Source of the DNA: a virus
Length of the DNA stretch: 32,412 bases
Strand: one strand, 5' to 3'
Virus record (IMG/VR): IMGVR_UViG_3300005532_000030
Location: 1 to 32,412 of that record
The position numbers and the translations under genes are program-made. Shown one piece after another: positions 8,377 through 14,479 of this stretch (position 1 is the stretch's first letter; each line of letters begins with the position of its first letter). The notes under the pieces were generated by a model. That model searched no databases. It had not been told where the DNA came from and saw only the letters and a list, made by a program, of their open reading frames with translations.

Positions 8377-8922
8377 TCACGTTGGGAACAGAAGGTGCCG
8401 CCATCGGGACGTTCAACGCTCAGGCAGACCGGGCGTCGTCCAGAGCACAGACCGCGAAGGCACGGGTGCCCCCGGCCAACCGTCACACGCTCAACGAGCC
8501 TCTACGCCCCAGCGCGGTCAGACATCACATCCGCCAGAGCTGAGCCCAGCAGCCGCGCGCAGACACGCACGTACGCGTAACGCACGAGTGCGTCAGCGGC
8601 CACCTTCACGAACCCAGCCCCACCTTTGATCAGACCCGACCGCACGACATGACGTCGTCCGACCCTAGCGCCCAGCCTAGAACGCCTCACGGCCCCCCGG
8701 CGGCACCAAGTCCCCCGCGCCGGAATCGAACCGGCCACGCCTCGTCGCAGGGTGTTCCACTTTGCGAGGGGATGACGGCCCCGCCCACCGTCCGCCGAAA
8801 GCGGGGCCATCTCTAAATCCCCCGAAATGGGCGTGGTCTACAACCTGGCCCGATTACTCGCGCCGATGGGAGTGCTCGGCTCGGGCTTGCGGCCCGGCCT
8901 CGCGCGGACCTATCATCGGCCT
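8377..8922. other. Divergent intergenic region, left half
   Basis: I see no convincing gene in this stretch between the leftward virion operon and the rightward accessory genes. Open frames on either strand lack ribosome sites and have coding-shadow composition. The one structured item is the 60-nt tRNA-like element near 8711. The promoter of the virion operon should lie here or just to the right, but I could not identify a credible -35/-10 pair on the minus strand. Confidence 0.5.
8711..8770 (-). tRNA. tRNA-like mini-cloverleaf or tRNA remnant
   Basis: Read on the minus strand, CCCTCGC pairs with GCGGGGG as a 7-bp acceptor stem with one G-U pair. Near the 3' end a perfect 5-bp T arm, GCCGG / CCGGC, carries the canonical loop TTCGATT. 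Between them only 28 bases remain, enough for a shrunken D arm (GTG-GAA-CAC) and anticodon arm (CCT / AGG). The whole is 60 nt rather than the usual 73 or more, and no CCA is encoded. It could be a decayed tRNA, a tRNA mimic or a phage attachment core copied from a host tRNA 3' end. Confidence 0.35.
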
Positions 8923-9012
8923 ATGCACTGGTTGATCGGGGTCAGCAGCTTCGTCGCGGTCGTCTGGGGTGTCATCTGGCTCTACGGCATCCTCACCGGC
9001 AAGGGCGGCTAG
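8923..9012 (+). CDS. Possible 29-residue membrane peptide
   Basis: The frame encodes a short hydrophobic peptide with one clear membrane segment (LIGVSSFVAVVWGVIWLYGI) and a GKGG end. It starts with ATG, but no Shine-Dalgarno sequence precedes it, so expression is uncertain. It sits alone in the divergent control region. Confidence 0.35.
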   Translation: MHWLIGVSSFVAVVWGVIWLYGILTGKGG

Positions 9013-9094
9013 CGGCCCGAGGCTCGGGGCACCATCCGGCCTGGTGCGGGACACGGGTGGTGCCCCTCAATGGTGCTGGGGTGCAGGGGGTACA

Positions 9095-9149
9095 GGCCCG
9101 CTCACGCGGGCCACTTTGTGCGGGGGCAGGTCCCCTTCGGGACTTGCCC
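9095..9149 (+). terminator. Tandem GC-rich hairpins in the divergent region
   Basis: Two strong hairpins follow each other. The first is GGCCCGC-TCAC-GCGGGCC (9095-9112), followed by ACTTT. The second (9124-9149) has an 11-bp stem around a CTTC tetraloop. They may terminate transcription between the two arms or form a structured leader. Neither has a long U-run. Confidence 0.45.
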
Positions 9150-9194
9150 GTACTGACAACGTAGAAGGCCCTCAGGGGACCTGCCTCTCCTCTT

Positions 9195-9215
9195 CTATAA
9201 GTACTAGGTACTTAT
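9195..9215. promoter_or_regulatory. Perfect AT-rich palindrome
   Basis: TATAAGTAC, then a TAG spacer, then GTACTTATA form a perfect 9-3-9 inverted repeat. The next bases (TCGCGTTATAAAG) continue an AT-rich island of about 35 bases in otherwise GC-rich DNA. It could be a repressor operator, a divergent promoter core or part of a replication origin. Confidence 0.55.
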
Positions 9216-9296
9216 ATCGCGTTATAAAGTCCAGTTTGTACAGGCCCGACCTCTAGGAGGGCTAGATACCGGCTTGTACCTAAGGAAGCCGGGGCG

Positions 9297-9320
9297 ATGT
9301 TGGGCACCTTGGCCCGATGA
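9297..9320 (+). CDS. Possible 7-residue leader peptide
   Basis: ATG eight bases after AAGGAAG opens a seven-codon frame (MLGTLAR) whose stop overlaps the ATG of the following 57-residue frame in an ATGA junction. The arrangement fits a leader peptide that couples translation to the next gene. The evidence is only the ribosome site and the overlap. Confidence 0.3.
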   Translation: MLGTLAR

Positions 9321-9490
9321 CTCGCATTGCAAACGCGCGATGGGACTCCGAAAGGGGCCTTGCCATGCGCGGTTGGTGTTCAAGCGCGACCGGTCGAGCT
9401 GTGCACGAATCGCGTGCGAAGTGCCTGCTTGCAAGGGATCGCTTGTGCAGGAAGTGTGATCCATCGCAATGCAATGCATGGCAGTGGTAA
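9317..9490 (+). CDS. Possible small cysteine-containing protein, HNH-like remnant
   Basis: This 57-residue frame ends with CLLARDRLCRKC, which resembles the start of HNH endonuclease domains (a conserved arginine helix followed by CxxC). No downstream HNH histidines are present, so if it derives from an HNH enzyme it is truncated. It depends on coupling to the tiny leader frame for a ribosome site. Codon use is less GC-biased than in neighbouring genes. Confidence 0.3.
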   Translation: MTRIANARWDSERGLAMRGWCSSATGRAVHESRAKCLLARDRLCRKCDPSQCNAWQW

Positions 9491-9680
9491 GGGACTGAGC
9501 GCGCTCGCTTCAGGCACCGGAACCAGTGGCGATGCATGACAAGGAACACCCACCCGAGCCCTGCCGTACCGCTCGCGCTCCCTCCAGTCAGGTACTCCCG
9601 ATCCCGGGCACGAGCTGGGGTGAACCTATCGGCGCGGACAAACTCTCAACCTGAACTTGAGGTGACTTGAGCCGATCCAC
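9491..9680. other. Leader DNA upstream of the early promoter
   Basis: I see no gene here. The sequence runs from the small HNH-like frame to the promoter and shows no hairpin comparable to those at 9095-9149. Confidence 0.4.
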
Positions 9681-9709
9681 TTGACACCGCTGTACAGCGT
9701 CTGTACTGT
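9681..9709 (+). promoter_or_regulatory. sigma70-type promoter with CTGTACAG operator in the spacer
   Basis: A perfect -35 TTGACA is separated by 17 bases from TACTGT, a fair -10. The palindrome CTGTACAG (9690-9697, within GCTGTACAGC) lies between the boxes, where a bound repressor would block RNA polymerase. The same 8-mer occurs at 15765-15772 and at the integrase promoter (32249-32256), which points to one regulator. It should drive the accessory genes starting at 9783. Confidence 0.7.
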
Positions 9710-9761
9710 GCGGGATGCAAGGGAGATACAGCCCTTGTCCGGCGGCCATCTAGGCCACGGT

Positions 9762-9777
9762 TCCCGCCAGAGAGGAG
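9762..9777 (+). repeat. Start-associated sequence, copy 1
   Basis: TCCCGCCAGAGAGGAG lies five bases before the ATG at 9783. Its 3' part is the ribosome site; the TCCCGCCAG part is conserved in the other copies. Confidence 0.7.
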
Positions 9778-9782
9778 ATCTC

Positions 9783-10094
9783 ATGACGCGCGCACAACGG
9801 CGAACTCGTGCCCGCAGGATTGCGGCGAAGAAACCGCTCGGCCAGTACTTCGATCCCTTCGCGGCGGGTATCGCACTGGCGACGAATCCGAACCGTGGCA
9901 AGCGTAACGCCCCGAGGCTCGACCATTCGGAGCGCGAGCTAGCTCGGATCCTGGAGGCTCGCCGCGAGGATGTTGAGGTACGCGTGACCGAACATCGCGT
10001 CCGCGACTCAATCGGACGGCGCATCCCATCGCAACGCCAGCGCATCTCCTGGGAGTACACCGCGCGCCGAAGTGACTACGACGGCCGTAGCTAG
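9783..10094 (+). CDS. Basic protein of unknown function
   Basis: I do not recognise this 103-residue protein. It is rich in arginine, starts with a basic helix (MTRAQRRTRARRIAAKK) and continues with mixed charged helices (ERELARILEARREDVEVR). It may bind nucleic acid, judging from charge alone. The ATG at 9783 is preceded by GAGAGGAG in start-associated sequence copy 1. An upstream in-frame start would run through the promoter and is rejected. It is the first gene of the rightward unit, so early expression is likely. Confidence 0.6.
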   Translation: MTRAQRRTRARRIAAKKPLGQYFDPFAAGIALATNPNRGKRNAPRLDHSERELARILEARREDVEVRVTEHRVRDSIGRRIPSQRQRISWEYTARRSDYDGRS

Positions 10095-10119
10095 CTCCCA
10101 TCGCCGGCACTGACTTTCG

Positions 10120-10139
10120 AGGCCCGCTCCGGCGGGCCT
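10120..10139 (+). terminator. Hairpin after the first accessory gene
   Basis: AGGCCCGC-TCCG-GCGGGCCT is an 8-bp perfect hairpin 25 bases after the stop of the 103-residue gene. The following CACTCGTT is poor in U, so it may only attenuate transcription. Confidence 0.5.
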
Positions 10140-10153
10140 CACTCGTTCCCCAT

Positions 10154-10166
10154 CTCCCGCCAGGAG
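10154..10166 (+). repeat. Start-associated sequence, copy 2
   Basis: TCCCGCCAGGAGG lies nine bases before the GTG at 10176; the central AGA is missing relative to copy 1. Confidence 0.65.
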
Positions 10167-10175
10167 GACTGACCC

Positions 10176-10811
10176 GTGGTATCCCTCGCGCCCGATCACG
10201 GGCTTGAGCCGTACTACCGGCGCGAACTACTCGCGCGCTATGCGGCGACTGACCGCGCGACGCGTCGCCGTGGCCGCCAGTGGTACCCGCGCGCCGCGGA
10301 GATCATGGCCGACCTTGCGGCCGATACCGGCTACTCGGTCGACCAGTGCGTTGCGGTGCTGGCGATCACTTCGCCCGGCATTCAGCTACGGACAAACCTC
10401 GACCATACCGCGCGCATCATGCGGGCCGAGTCAGACTCCGGCGGCCGGTTCCCGAACGTCAACCGGCCGAAGATCTCCGCAGTGCTTGCCGATGCGGAGT
10501 ACGCGTCCGAGTACGTTCGCGGCCCGAAGGTCGGCCCGTTCTTCAAGGCGATCCTCGGCGACGTGGACGCGCTGGTACTCGACCGGTGGGCGTTCTTCGC
10601 CGCTACCGGCACGGGTGACCGCGAGGAGATCCAGGGCATGCGACCTAAGGCGCGCGAAGCGGTCGTGAGCGCGTACCGCAAGGCCGCACGTTCCGTACGA
10701 ATCAGGGTGCGTGACTTCCAGGCGACGGTCTGGATTCACGCTCGCGAGACAACCCCGCTGATCCGGAATGGTCGTCCGGTCACCGTGCGACTCGCGGATA
10801 TCACCGCCTGA
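10176..10811 (+). CDS. Conserved phage protein, helical, unknown function
   Basis: This 211-residue protein resembles a family common in actinobacteriophages. Its N-terminal half carries RRGRQWYPRAAEIMADLA, then a helical region with VAVLAITSPG, and later GPKVGPFFKAILGDVDALVLDRWAF. The order of a 'no more than so many rounds' helical fold with a GPKV turn is reminiscent of helix-hairpin-helix DNA glycosylases, but I see no certain catalytic lysine or aspartate. It starts with GTG after GGAGG in start-associated sequence copy 2. It is followed by a structured 3' region. Confidence 0.65.
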   Translation: MVSLAPDHGLEPYYRRELLARYAATDRATRRRGRQWYPRAAEIMADLAADTGYSVDQCVAVLAITSPGIQLRTNLDHTARIMRAESDSGGRFPNVNRPKISAVLADAEYASEYVRGPKVGPFFKAILGDVDALVLDRWAFFAATGTGDREEIQGMRPKAREAVVSAYRKAARSVRIRVRDFQATVWIHARETTPLIRNGRPVTVRLADITA

Positions 10812-10831
10812 ACCGCCGCACTGCGGCGCAT

Positions 10832-10901
10832 GAGGTAGGTCGACAGTCCTCTAAGGGCGCGGATCGGCTGGGGACTAGACGTCCGCCGCGCTACCTACCT
10901 C
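10832..10901 (+). ncRNA. Structured RNA element between two accessory genes
   Basis: GAGGTAGGT (10832-10840) pairs perfectly with ACCTACCTC (10893-10901), closing a 70-nt element. Inside, AGTCC pairs with GGACT and GTC with GAC, forming a nested stem. The element ends 30 bases before the next ATG, so it could be a 5' leader sensor or a stable small RNA. No known RNA family is recognised. Confidence 0.45.
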
Positions 10902-10913
10902 GCAACGTCACTA

Positions 10914-10926
10914 CCCCCGCCAGGAG
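10914..10926 (+). repeat. Start-associated sequence, copy 3
   Basis: CCCCGCCAGGAGA lies five bases before the ATG at 10932; the first base differs from the consensus. Confidence 0.6.
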
Positions 10927-10931
10927 AACCG

Positions 10932-11246
10932 ATGACCCGCTACACCCTGCACGTTCCGGAGGTGCGCAACGACGGCGCGCCGGTTGAACCTGAGGTCTTC
11001 GCCGAAGTCGAGCGCGAGATCCTCGACCGTGCCGAGGGATTCACCCTCACGCACGGGATCGGCGCATGGCGCGGCGATGGCACAACGTACCGCGAGCCCG
11101 TGCGCATGTACCACGTCGACGGCGAGGACGTCGACCTGCACGACGTCGCGCTGTACGTAGCGCGGATCCTCGACCAGGAGGCCGTCTACCTGACGGCGCA
11201 GGAGATCCTCACCACCCTCGTAACCCCCGAGCGCGTCCCAGCATAG
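10932..11246 (+). CDS. Conserved actinophage small protein, unknown function
   Basis: This 104-residue acidic protein begins MTRYTLHVPEVRNDG and contains GFTLTHGIGAWRGDGTTY, a pattern seen in small actinophage proteins whose role is unknown. It ends with an amphipathic helix (VALYVARILDQEAVYLTAQE). It starts with ATG after start-associated sequence copy 3. I would expect a compact alpha/beta fold with no catalytic signature. Confidence 0.65.
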   Translation: MTRYTLHVPEVRNDGAPVEPEVFAEVEREILDRAEGFTLTHGIGAWRGDGTTYREPVRMYHVDGEDVDLHDVALYVARILDQEAVYLTAQEILTTLVTPERVPA

Positions 11247-11257
11247 GGCGCGCGCGA

Positions 11258-11271
11258 CTCCCGCCAGGAGG
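11258..11271 (+). repeat. Start-associated sequence, copy 4
   Basis: CTCCCGCCAGGAGG lies four bases before the ATG at 11276. Confidence 0.65.
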
Positions 11272-11275
11272 AATC

Positions 11276-11452
11276 ATGGAGTACGCGCAGCACTTCGCGC
11301 AGCTATGCGCGGAGCACAACGCTCGCGTTGGGGCTGGCATGAGCGACGACGCGTACGACGCACTGGAAGCGCTGGGCGAGGCCCGCGAACTGGAGGGCGA
11401 ACCCGAGCCCTGGGACGACGAGTACTGGGAAGGAGTGCTGACCGATGCGTGA
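11276..11452 (+). CDS. Small acidic protein
   Basis: I do not recognise this 58-residue, acidic, helical protein (SDDAYDALEALGEARELEGE, ending WDDEYWEGVLTDA). It starts with ATG right after GGAGG. Its stop overlaps the start of the next gene by eight bases, so the two are coupled. Confidence 0.65.
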   Translation: MEYAQHFAQLCAEHNARVGAGMSDDAYDALEALGEARELEGEPEPWDDEYWEGVLTDA

Positions 11453-11654
11453 CGTGGTCGACCGCATCATCGCGTACGAGGCTGGCGAGATGGACGAGGA
11501 CGAGATGGTTGAGTTCTTCCAAGACCTCGTCGACCGCGGCCTCGTCTGGCAGCTCCAGGGTCATTACGGGCGCACCGCGTACGCACTGATCCGCGCGGGC
11601 CTCGTCGACGATCACGGACGCGGTCCCGAGCTGGGGCTGCAATCCGTTCAGTAG
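11445..11654 (+). CDS. Small conserved phage protein (MRDVVDRIIAYE type)
   Basis: This 69-residue protein has a pattern I associate with a small actinophage family: MRDVVDRIIAYEAGEMDEDE, then FQDLVDRGLVWQLQGHYGRT. Its role is unknown. The GAMDEDE stretch and the LVWxLQGHYGR segment suggest a small helical protein. It overlaps the preceding gene and is followed by a 243-base gap, so it ends this pair. Confidence 0.7.
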   Translation: MRDVVDRIIAYEAGEMDEDEMVEFFQDLVDRGLVWQLQGHYGRTAYALIRAGLVDDHGRGPELGLQSVQ

Positions 11655-11897
11655 TTGCCGCACGGCCTGTCGACTTCGAGCGCGACTAGCCCGCTGGACG
11701 AGGCACGCACGCGCACTATCAGCGATCCGTACCCAACCGGATCGACGTGTAGCGACGAAAGCGCAGCGGTTGAGGGGCTAACGGCCGGTGCCTCCACGTT
11801 ACGAGGCCCGAAGACCCTGACGGGCCTTCGGTGTGCGCACGCGTACCTGGCGGCGTAGTGCGCACATCGAAGTCCCGCCAGAGGAGATAAACACTAC
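11655..11897 (+). other. Intergenic region with hairpin and repeated GTGCGCAC
   Basis: No gene is visible. AGGCCCG (11804-11810) pairs with CGGGCCT (11821-11827), a terminator-like hairpin without a U-run. The 8-base palindrome GTGCGCAC occurs twice (11833-11840 and 11858-11865), 25 bases apart, which would suit a dimeric regulator. Confidence 0.5.
11873..11886 (+). repeat. Start-associated sequence, copy 5
   Basis: TCCCGCCAGAGGAG lies 11 bases before the ATG at 11898. Confidence 0.65.
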
Positions 11898-12065
11898 ATG
11901 AAGAACCTACGCGCCCTTGGGCTGCTTGTCGTCGGACTCGCAGTAGCCCTGTCCCTGATCTACGCGGTCGACGCCCTGCTCTACGGCGGAGTATGGGGCA
12001 TCGGGGGCACGCTCGTCGCGCTGTCTGCGCTGCTGATCGTGCTCCTCGCGGAGGAGTCATCATGA
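11898..12065 (+). CDS. Small membrane protein with two membrane segments
   Basis: This 55-residue protein has two hydrophobic helices, about residues 5-24 (LGLLVVGLAVALSLIYAV) and 33-51 (IGGTLVALSALLIVLL), joined by a short loop, with an acidic end. It should sit in the inner membrane with both ends on one side. It overlaps the flavoprotein gene by an ATGA junction, so the two are coupled and might work together. It could be a holin-like protein, but no lysin is nearby. Confidence 0.65.
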   Translation: MKNLRALGLLVVGLAVALSLIYAVDALLYGGVWGIGGTLVALSALLIVLLAEESS

Positions 12066-13084
12066 GCGCCTGCACACACTGCCAGCACGAATGCGACCTG
12101 CTCGTGATCGGCGCAGGCCCGGCAGGGCTCGCCGCGGCGGTCAACTCCGCGAGCGAAGGGCTGCGCACGATCATCCTGGAACGCTCAGGCGCGGTCGGCG
12201 GCCAGGCGTCCTCAAGCTCGCGGATCGAGAACTACCTCGGTTTCCCCGCGGGCCTGACGGGCGCACAGCTTGCGCAGGCGGCGCACGACCAGGCCGTCAA
12301 GTTCGGCGCTGACATCCACGCGGACGCACAGGTCATCGACCTGCGCAGCGACGGAGACGTCAAGCAGGTCATGTGCGAGAACGGGTCGGTCTACCGCTGC
12401 ACGACGGCGCTGATCGCGTCAGGCGTTACGTACCGGCAGCTTGACGTTCCCGGCATCGCGCACCTGATCGGCCGAGGCGTCAGCTACGGCGTGTCCCCTG
12501 ACCAGGCCGAGGAGTACCGCGGGAAGCGCGTCTTCATCGTCGGCGGCGCGAACAGTGCGGGCCAGGCCGCAGTGCACCTGGCGCAGCATGGCGCGGCCGT
12601 CGAGATCCTGACCCGCTCGCCGCTCGAAAAGAGCATGAGCGCGTACCTCGTGCACCGCTGCAACGAGCACGAGAACATCATCGTCCGCGAAGGAGCGCGC
12701 GTCGCTGCGGTGCGCGGGAATCACGAGCACGAGCTGGCGCACGTCACCGTCGCGGATCCCGACACCGTCACGACCGAGGATGCGGCGGGCCTGTTCATCT
12801 TCATCGGCGCTGAGCCGAGAACGGACTGGGCTCCCGCGCTCGCGAAGGACGCGCGAGGGTTCGTACTCACCGGCCCGGACATTCCGGGCGACAGCCTGAA
12901 CCTGTACCGGCGGCCCCCGGCGTACCTCGAAACGAGCCTGCCGGGCGTGTTCGCAGCGGGCGACGTTCGGGCGAATTCGGTCAAGCGCGTGTCCGCCGCA
13001 GCGGGCGAGGGCGCGATGGCCGTCAACTTCATCCACCGCTACATCGAGGGCTTCTCCCGCCAGAAGGAGGCAGTCGCATCATGA
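12062..13084 (+). CDS. Thioredoxin-reductase-like flavoprotein lacking the redox CxxC
   Basis: This 340-residue protein has the two Rossmann folds of thioredoxin reductases: FAD-binding VIGAGPAGLAAAV (residues 15-27), NAD(P)-binding VGGANSAGQAA (160-170), and the C-terminal FAD motif GVFAAGDVR. At 137-147, where active enzymes have CxxC, it reads GRGVSYGVSPD, so it cannot reduce thioredoxin in the usual way. Homologues with GGGNSAGQAA and no CxxC are known in actinobacteria. The N-terminus carries three cysteines (CTHCQHEC), possibly a metal site or substitute redox site. It overlaps genes at both ends through ATGA. Confidence 0.85.
   Translation: MSACTHCQHECDLLVIGAGPAGLAAAVNSASEGLRTIILERSGAVGGQASSSSRIENYLGFPAGLTGAQLAQAAHDQAVKFGADIHADAQVIDLRSDGDVKQVMCENGSVYRCTTALIASGVTYRQLDVPGIAHLIGRGVSYGVSPDQAEEYRGKRVFIVGGANSAGQAAVHLAQHGAAVEILTRSPLEKSMSAYLVHRCNEHENIIVREGARVAAVRGNHEHELAHVTVADPDTVTTEDAAGLFIFIGAEPRTDWAPALAKDARGFVLTGPDIPGDSLNLYRRPPAYLETSLPGVFAAGDVRANSVKRVSAAAGEGAMAVNFIHRYIEGFSRQKEAVAS
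13053..13070 (+). repeat. Start-associated sequence, copy 6 (inside a coding region)
   Basis: TCTCCCGCCAGAAGGAGG lies within the last codons of the flavoprotein gene and ten bases before the ATG at 13081. Its conservation inside a coding sequence argues that the motif itself is selected. Confidence 0.65.
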
Positions 13085-13314
13085 TCGAGCCGATCAACTA
13101 CGTGCTCAAGCAGCGCTCCGAAGAGGACGCGCGATGGCGCAGTGCGCACTCGTGGCTCAAGGGCTACTCGGACGCAGTGCTCGACCGTCCCGAGAACCCG
13201 AACGGCACGCGTGTCCCGACGCCTGATCCGGCCGCGTACCGCCGCGGTTATGCCGCAGGCGCACTCGGCGTGAGCCCTGCCGTCGCTGAAGTCGAGTCGA
13301 CTGACGCGCCCTGA
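13081..13314 (+). CDS. Small phage protein, unknown function
   Basis: I do not recognise this 77-residue protein. It contains SAHSWLKGYSDAVLDRP and AAYRRGYAAGALG, the 'RGY..G' pattern found in many small phage proteins. It is coupled to its neighbours by ATGA at the start and a one-base TGATG overlap at the end. Confidence 0.65.
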   Translation: MIEPINYVLKQRSEEDARWRSAHSWLKGYSDAVLDRPENPNGTRVPTPDPAAYRRGYAAGALGVSPAVAEVESTDAP

Positions 13315-13493
13315 TGCCCGGCGTAGCTCAGATCTGGCTCACCGATGATGAGCTGAGGGTGATCGAAGCTGCGTTCCCGTGCCTTGTAGCTCACGCGAAG
13401 ATCAGGCTGCCGGGTGCGGAGAGTCTCATGTCGAAAGTGCGCGCCGCCCGTGAGGGCATCGCGTGTCCCGCCAGAGAGGAGAACGAAGCATGA
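13314..13493 (+). CDS. Small phage protein, unknown function
   Basis: This 59-residue protein begins MPGVAQIWLTDDELRVIEAA and has a helical end (LMSKVRAAREG). The WLTDDELRVI phrase occurs in short actinophage proteins of unknown role. Its last codons also contain start-associated sequence copy 7, which serves the next gene. Confidence 0.6.
   Translation: MPGVAQIWLTDDELRVIEAAFPCLVAHAKIRLPGAESLMSKVRAAREGIACPAREENEA
13466..13481 (+). repeat. Start-associated sequence, copy 7
   Basis: TCCCGCCAGAGAGGAG, identical to copy 1, lies eight bases before the ATG at 13490 and inside the preceding coding region. Confidence 0.7.
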
Positions 13494-13627
13494 TCAAGAC
13501 GGACGGCAAGCCGACCATCGCGTGGGCTGAGCCGCACGCGTGCGAAACGTGTCGGCCGAAGCCGGTTGATCCCCCGCAGCTCAAGACGGTCGACGAGCTG
13601 ATCGACGAGGTGCTGGGGAAGCGATGA
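13490..13627 (+). CDS. Small protein with CxxC
   Basis: This 45-residue protein contains ACETCRPKPVDPP and an acidic helix (VDELIDEVLGKR). A single CxxC could bind metal as a dimer. It is coupled through ATGA overlaps on both sides. Confidence 0.55.
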   Translation: MIKTDGKPTIAWAEPHACETCRPKPVDPPQLKTVDELIDEVLGKR

Positions 13628-13803
13628 CGCACGGACTGGTGGTCGTCGGCGGCGGGCTGATCGTGCTCGCCGCCTTGATCCCGAGTGCGCTGCTCGTGCA
13701 GCGCGCGACGGAGTACCGAGCATGGCTCGGCCTGCTCACCTTCTTCGCGACGATGGCGAGCGTGATCGTCCTCGCGTGGGGCTACAGCGTGGCGGCGAAG
13801 TGA
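13624..13803 (+). CDS. Small membrane protein with two membrane segments
   Basis: This 59-residue protein has two hydrophobic helices, about residues 5-24 (LVVVGGGLIVLAALIPSALL) and 35-54 (WLGLLTFFATMASVIVLAWG), with a charged loop between. The role is unknown; a holin-like or membrane-regulatory protein is possible. It overlaps the previous gene by ATGA and the next by one base. Confidence 0.6.
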   Translation: MTHGLVVVGGGLIVLAALIPSALLVQRATEYRAWLGLLTFFATMASVIVLAWGYSVAAK

Positions 13804-14090
13804 TGCCGACTGCGACCCGTAAGCGCCGCGCGCGCGTCGTGAAGGATCCGAAGCTGCGCGAGAGCAGCACCACTTTCCACGTCTTCGACGGGGACGGGAA
13901 TGAGCGCACACCGGCTCAGCCCGTCCAGGCTCTCGCGCTCGTGCGGGCGCAGAAGCTCGCGCAGGATGACGTCGTGGACACGTTCTACGTCGAGCGGCAC
14001 ACTCTGTTCGGCCCACCCGTCGAACTGTTCCGTGTGCTGCGCGAGGAGGACGGGTCAGTCAGCACGTACACGATCAACCCGGAGGACTGA
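13803..14090 (+). CDS. Small protein of unknown function
   Basis: I do not recognise this 95-residue protein. It has a basic start (MPTATRKRRARVVKDPK), a beta-rich middle (STTFHVFDGDGNER) and FYVERHTLFGPPVELFRVL near the end, consistent with a compact alpha/beta fold. ATG at 13803 overlaps the stop of the membrane protein. Confidence 0.6.
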   Translation: MPTATRKRRARVVKDPKLRESSTTFHVFDGDGNERTPAQPVQALALVRAQKLAQDDVVDTFYVERHTLFGPPVELFRVLREEDGSVSTYTINPED

Positions 14091-14158
14091 TGGCTGAAAC
14101 CGAATCGCTGATGGGTTGCGGCATCGCGGCTCTCGGAGGGGGCGCTTGTGCCCACTGA
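14090..14158 (+). CDS. Possible 22-residue peptide
   Basis: ATG overlapping the preceding stop opens a short frame (MAETESLMGCGIAALGGGACAH). It holds the GGAGGGGGC ribosome site of the next gene, so its translation may expose that start. It may be only a coupling frame. Confidence 0.4.
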   Translation: MAETESLMGCGIAALGGGACAH

Positions 14159-14477
14159 ATATCAGGTGCAACAGGCGACGAATCGCCGGATGCGGCTGCT
14201 CGCGCTCATCGACCAGGAGCTTGAGAACGCGACCAAGCGGTTCGACCGTTTCAACTCGCCGCATGAGGGCTGGGCCGTCATCCGCGAGGAGCTAGACGAG
14301 CTATGGGAGCACGTTCGCGGCAACACTGGCCGCGACGAGGCGGCGATGATCGAGGCCGTCCAGATCGCCACGATGGCGCTCCGCTACGTCTACGACCTCG
14401 GGAAGGACGCGCCGCTGCCTCACGAGGAGAACGCGCTCCGCGACTACCTCGAACGGTTCAAGCGGGTGAGTTCGTGA
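14148..14477 (+). CDS. MazG-like nucleotide pyrophosphohydrolase-related protein
   Basis: This 109-residue helical protein resembles all-alpha NTP pyrophosphohydrolases, which hydrolyse nucleoside triphosphates to monophosphates. The segment SPHEGWAVIREELDELWEHV carries the EExxE-type acidic helix that binds magnesium, and EAVQIATMALRYVYDL carries the second helix. It starts with GTG after GGAGGGG. It is the last gene before a long non-coding, hairpin-rich stretch. The other member of this group in the window is the gene at 25429. The family call is good; substrate is unknown. Confidence 0.65.
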   Translation: MPTEYQVQQATNRRMRLLALIDQELENATKRFDRFNSPHEGWAVIREELDELWEHVRGNTGRDEAAMIEAVQIATMALRYVYDLGKDAPLPHEENALRDYLERFKRVSS

Positions 14478-14479
14478 CA

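Noticed and set aside
8345-8404. A 19-codon minus-strand frame ending PRNYLCFGM before the tailspike
   Set aside because: The ending resembles a phage protein C-terminus, but no ribosome site is present and most of it forms the loop of the 8337-8376 hairpin. It may be a remnant.
14090-14158. The 22-residue frame as an independent functional gene
   Set aside because: It is kept only as a low-confidence coupling frame because its main visible role is to carry the next ribosome site.
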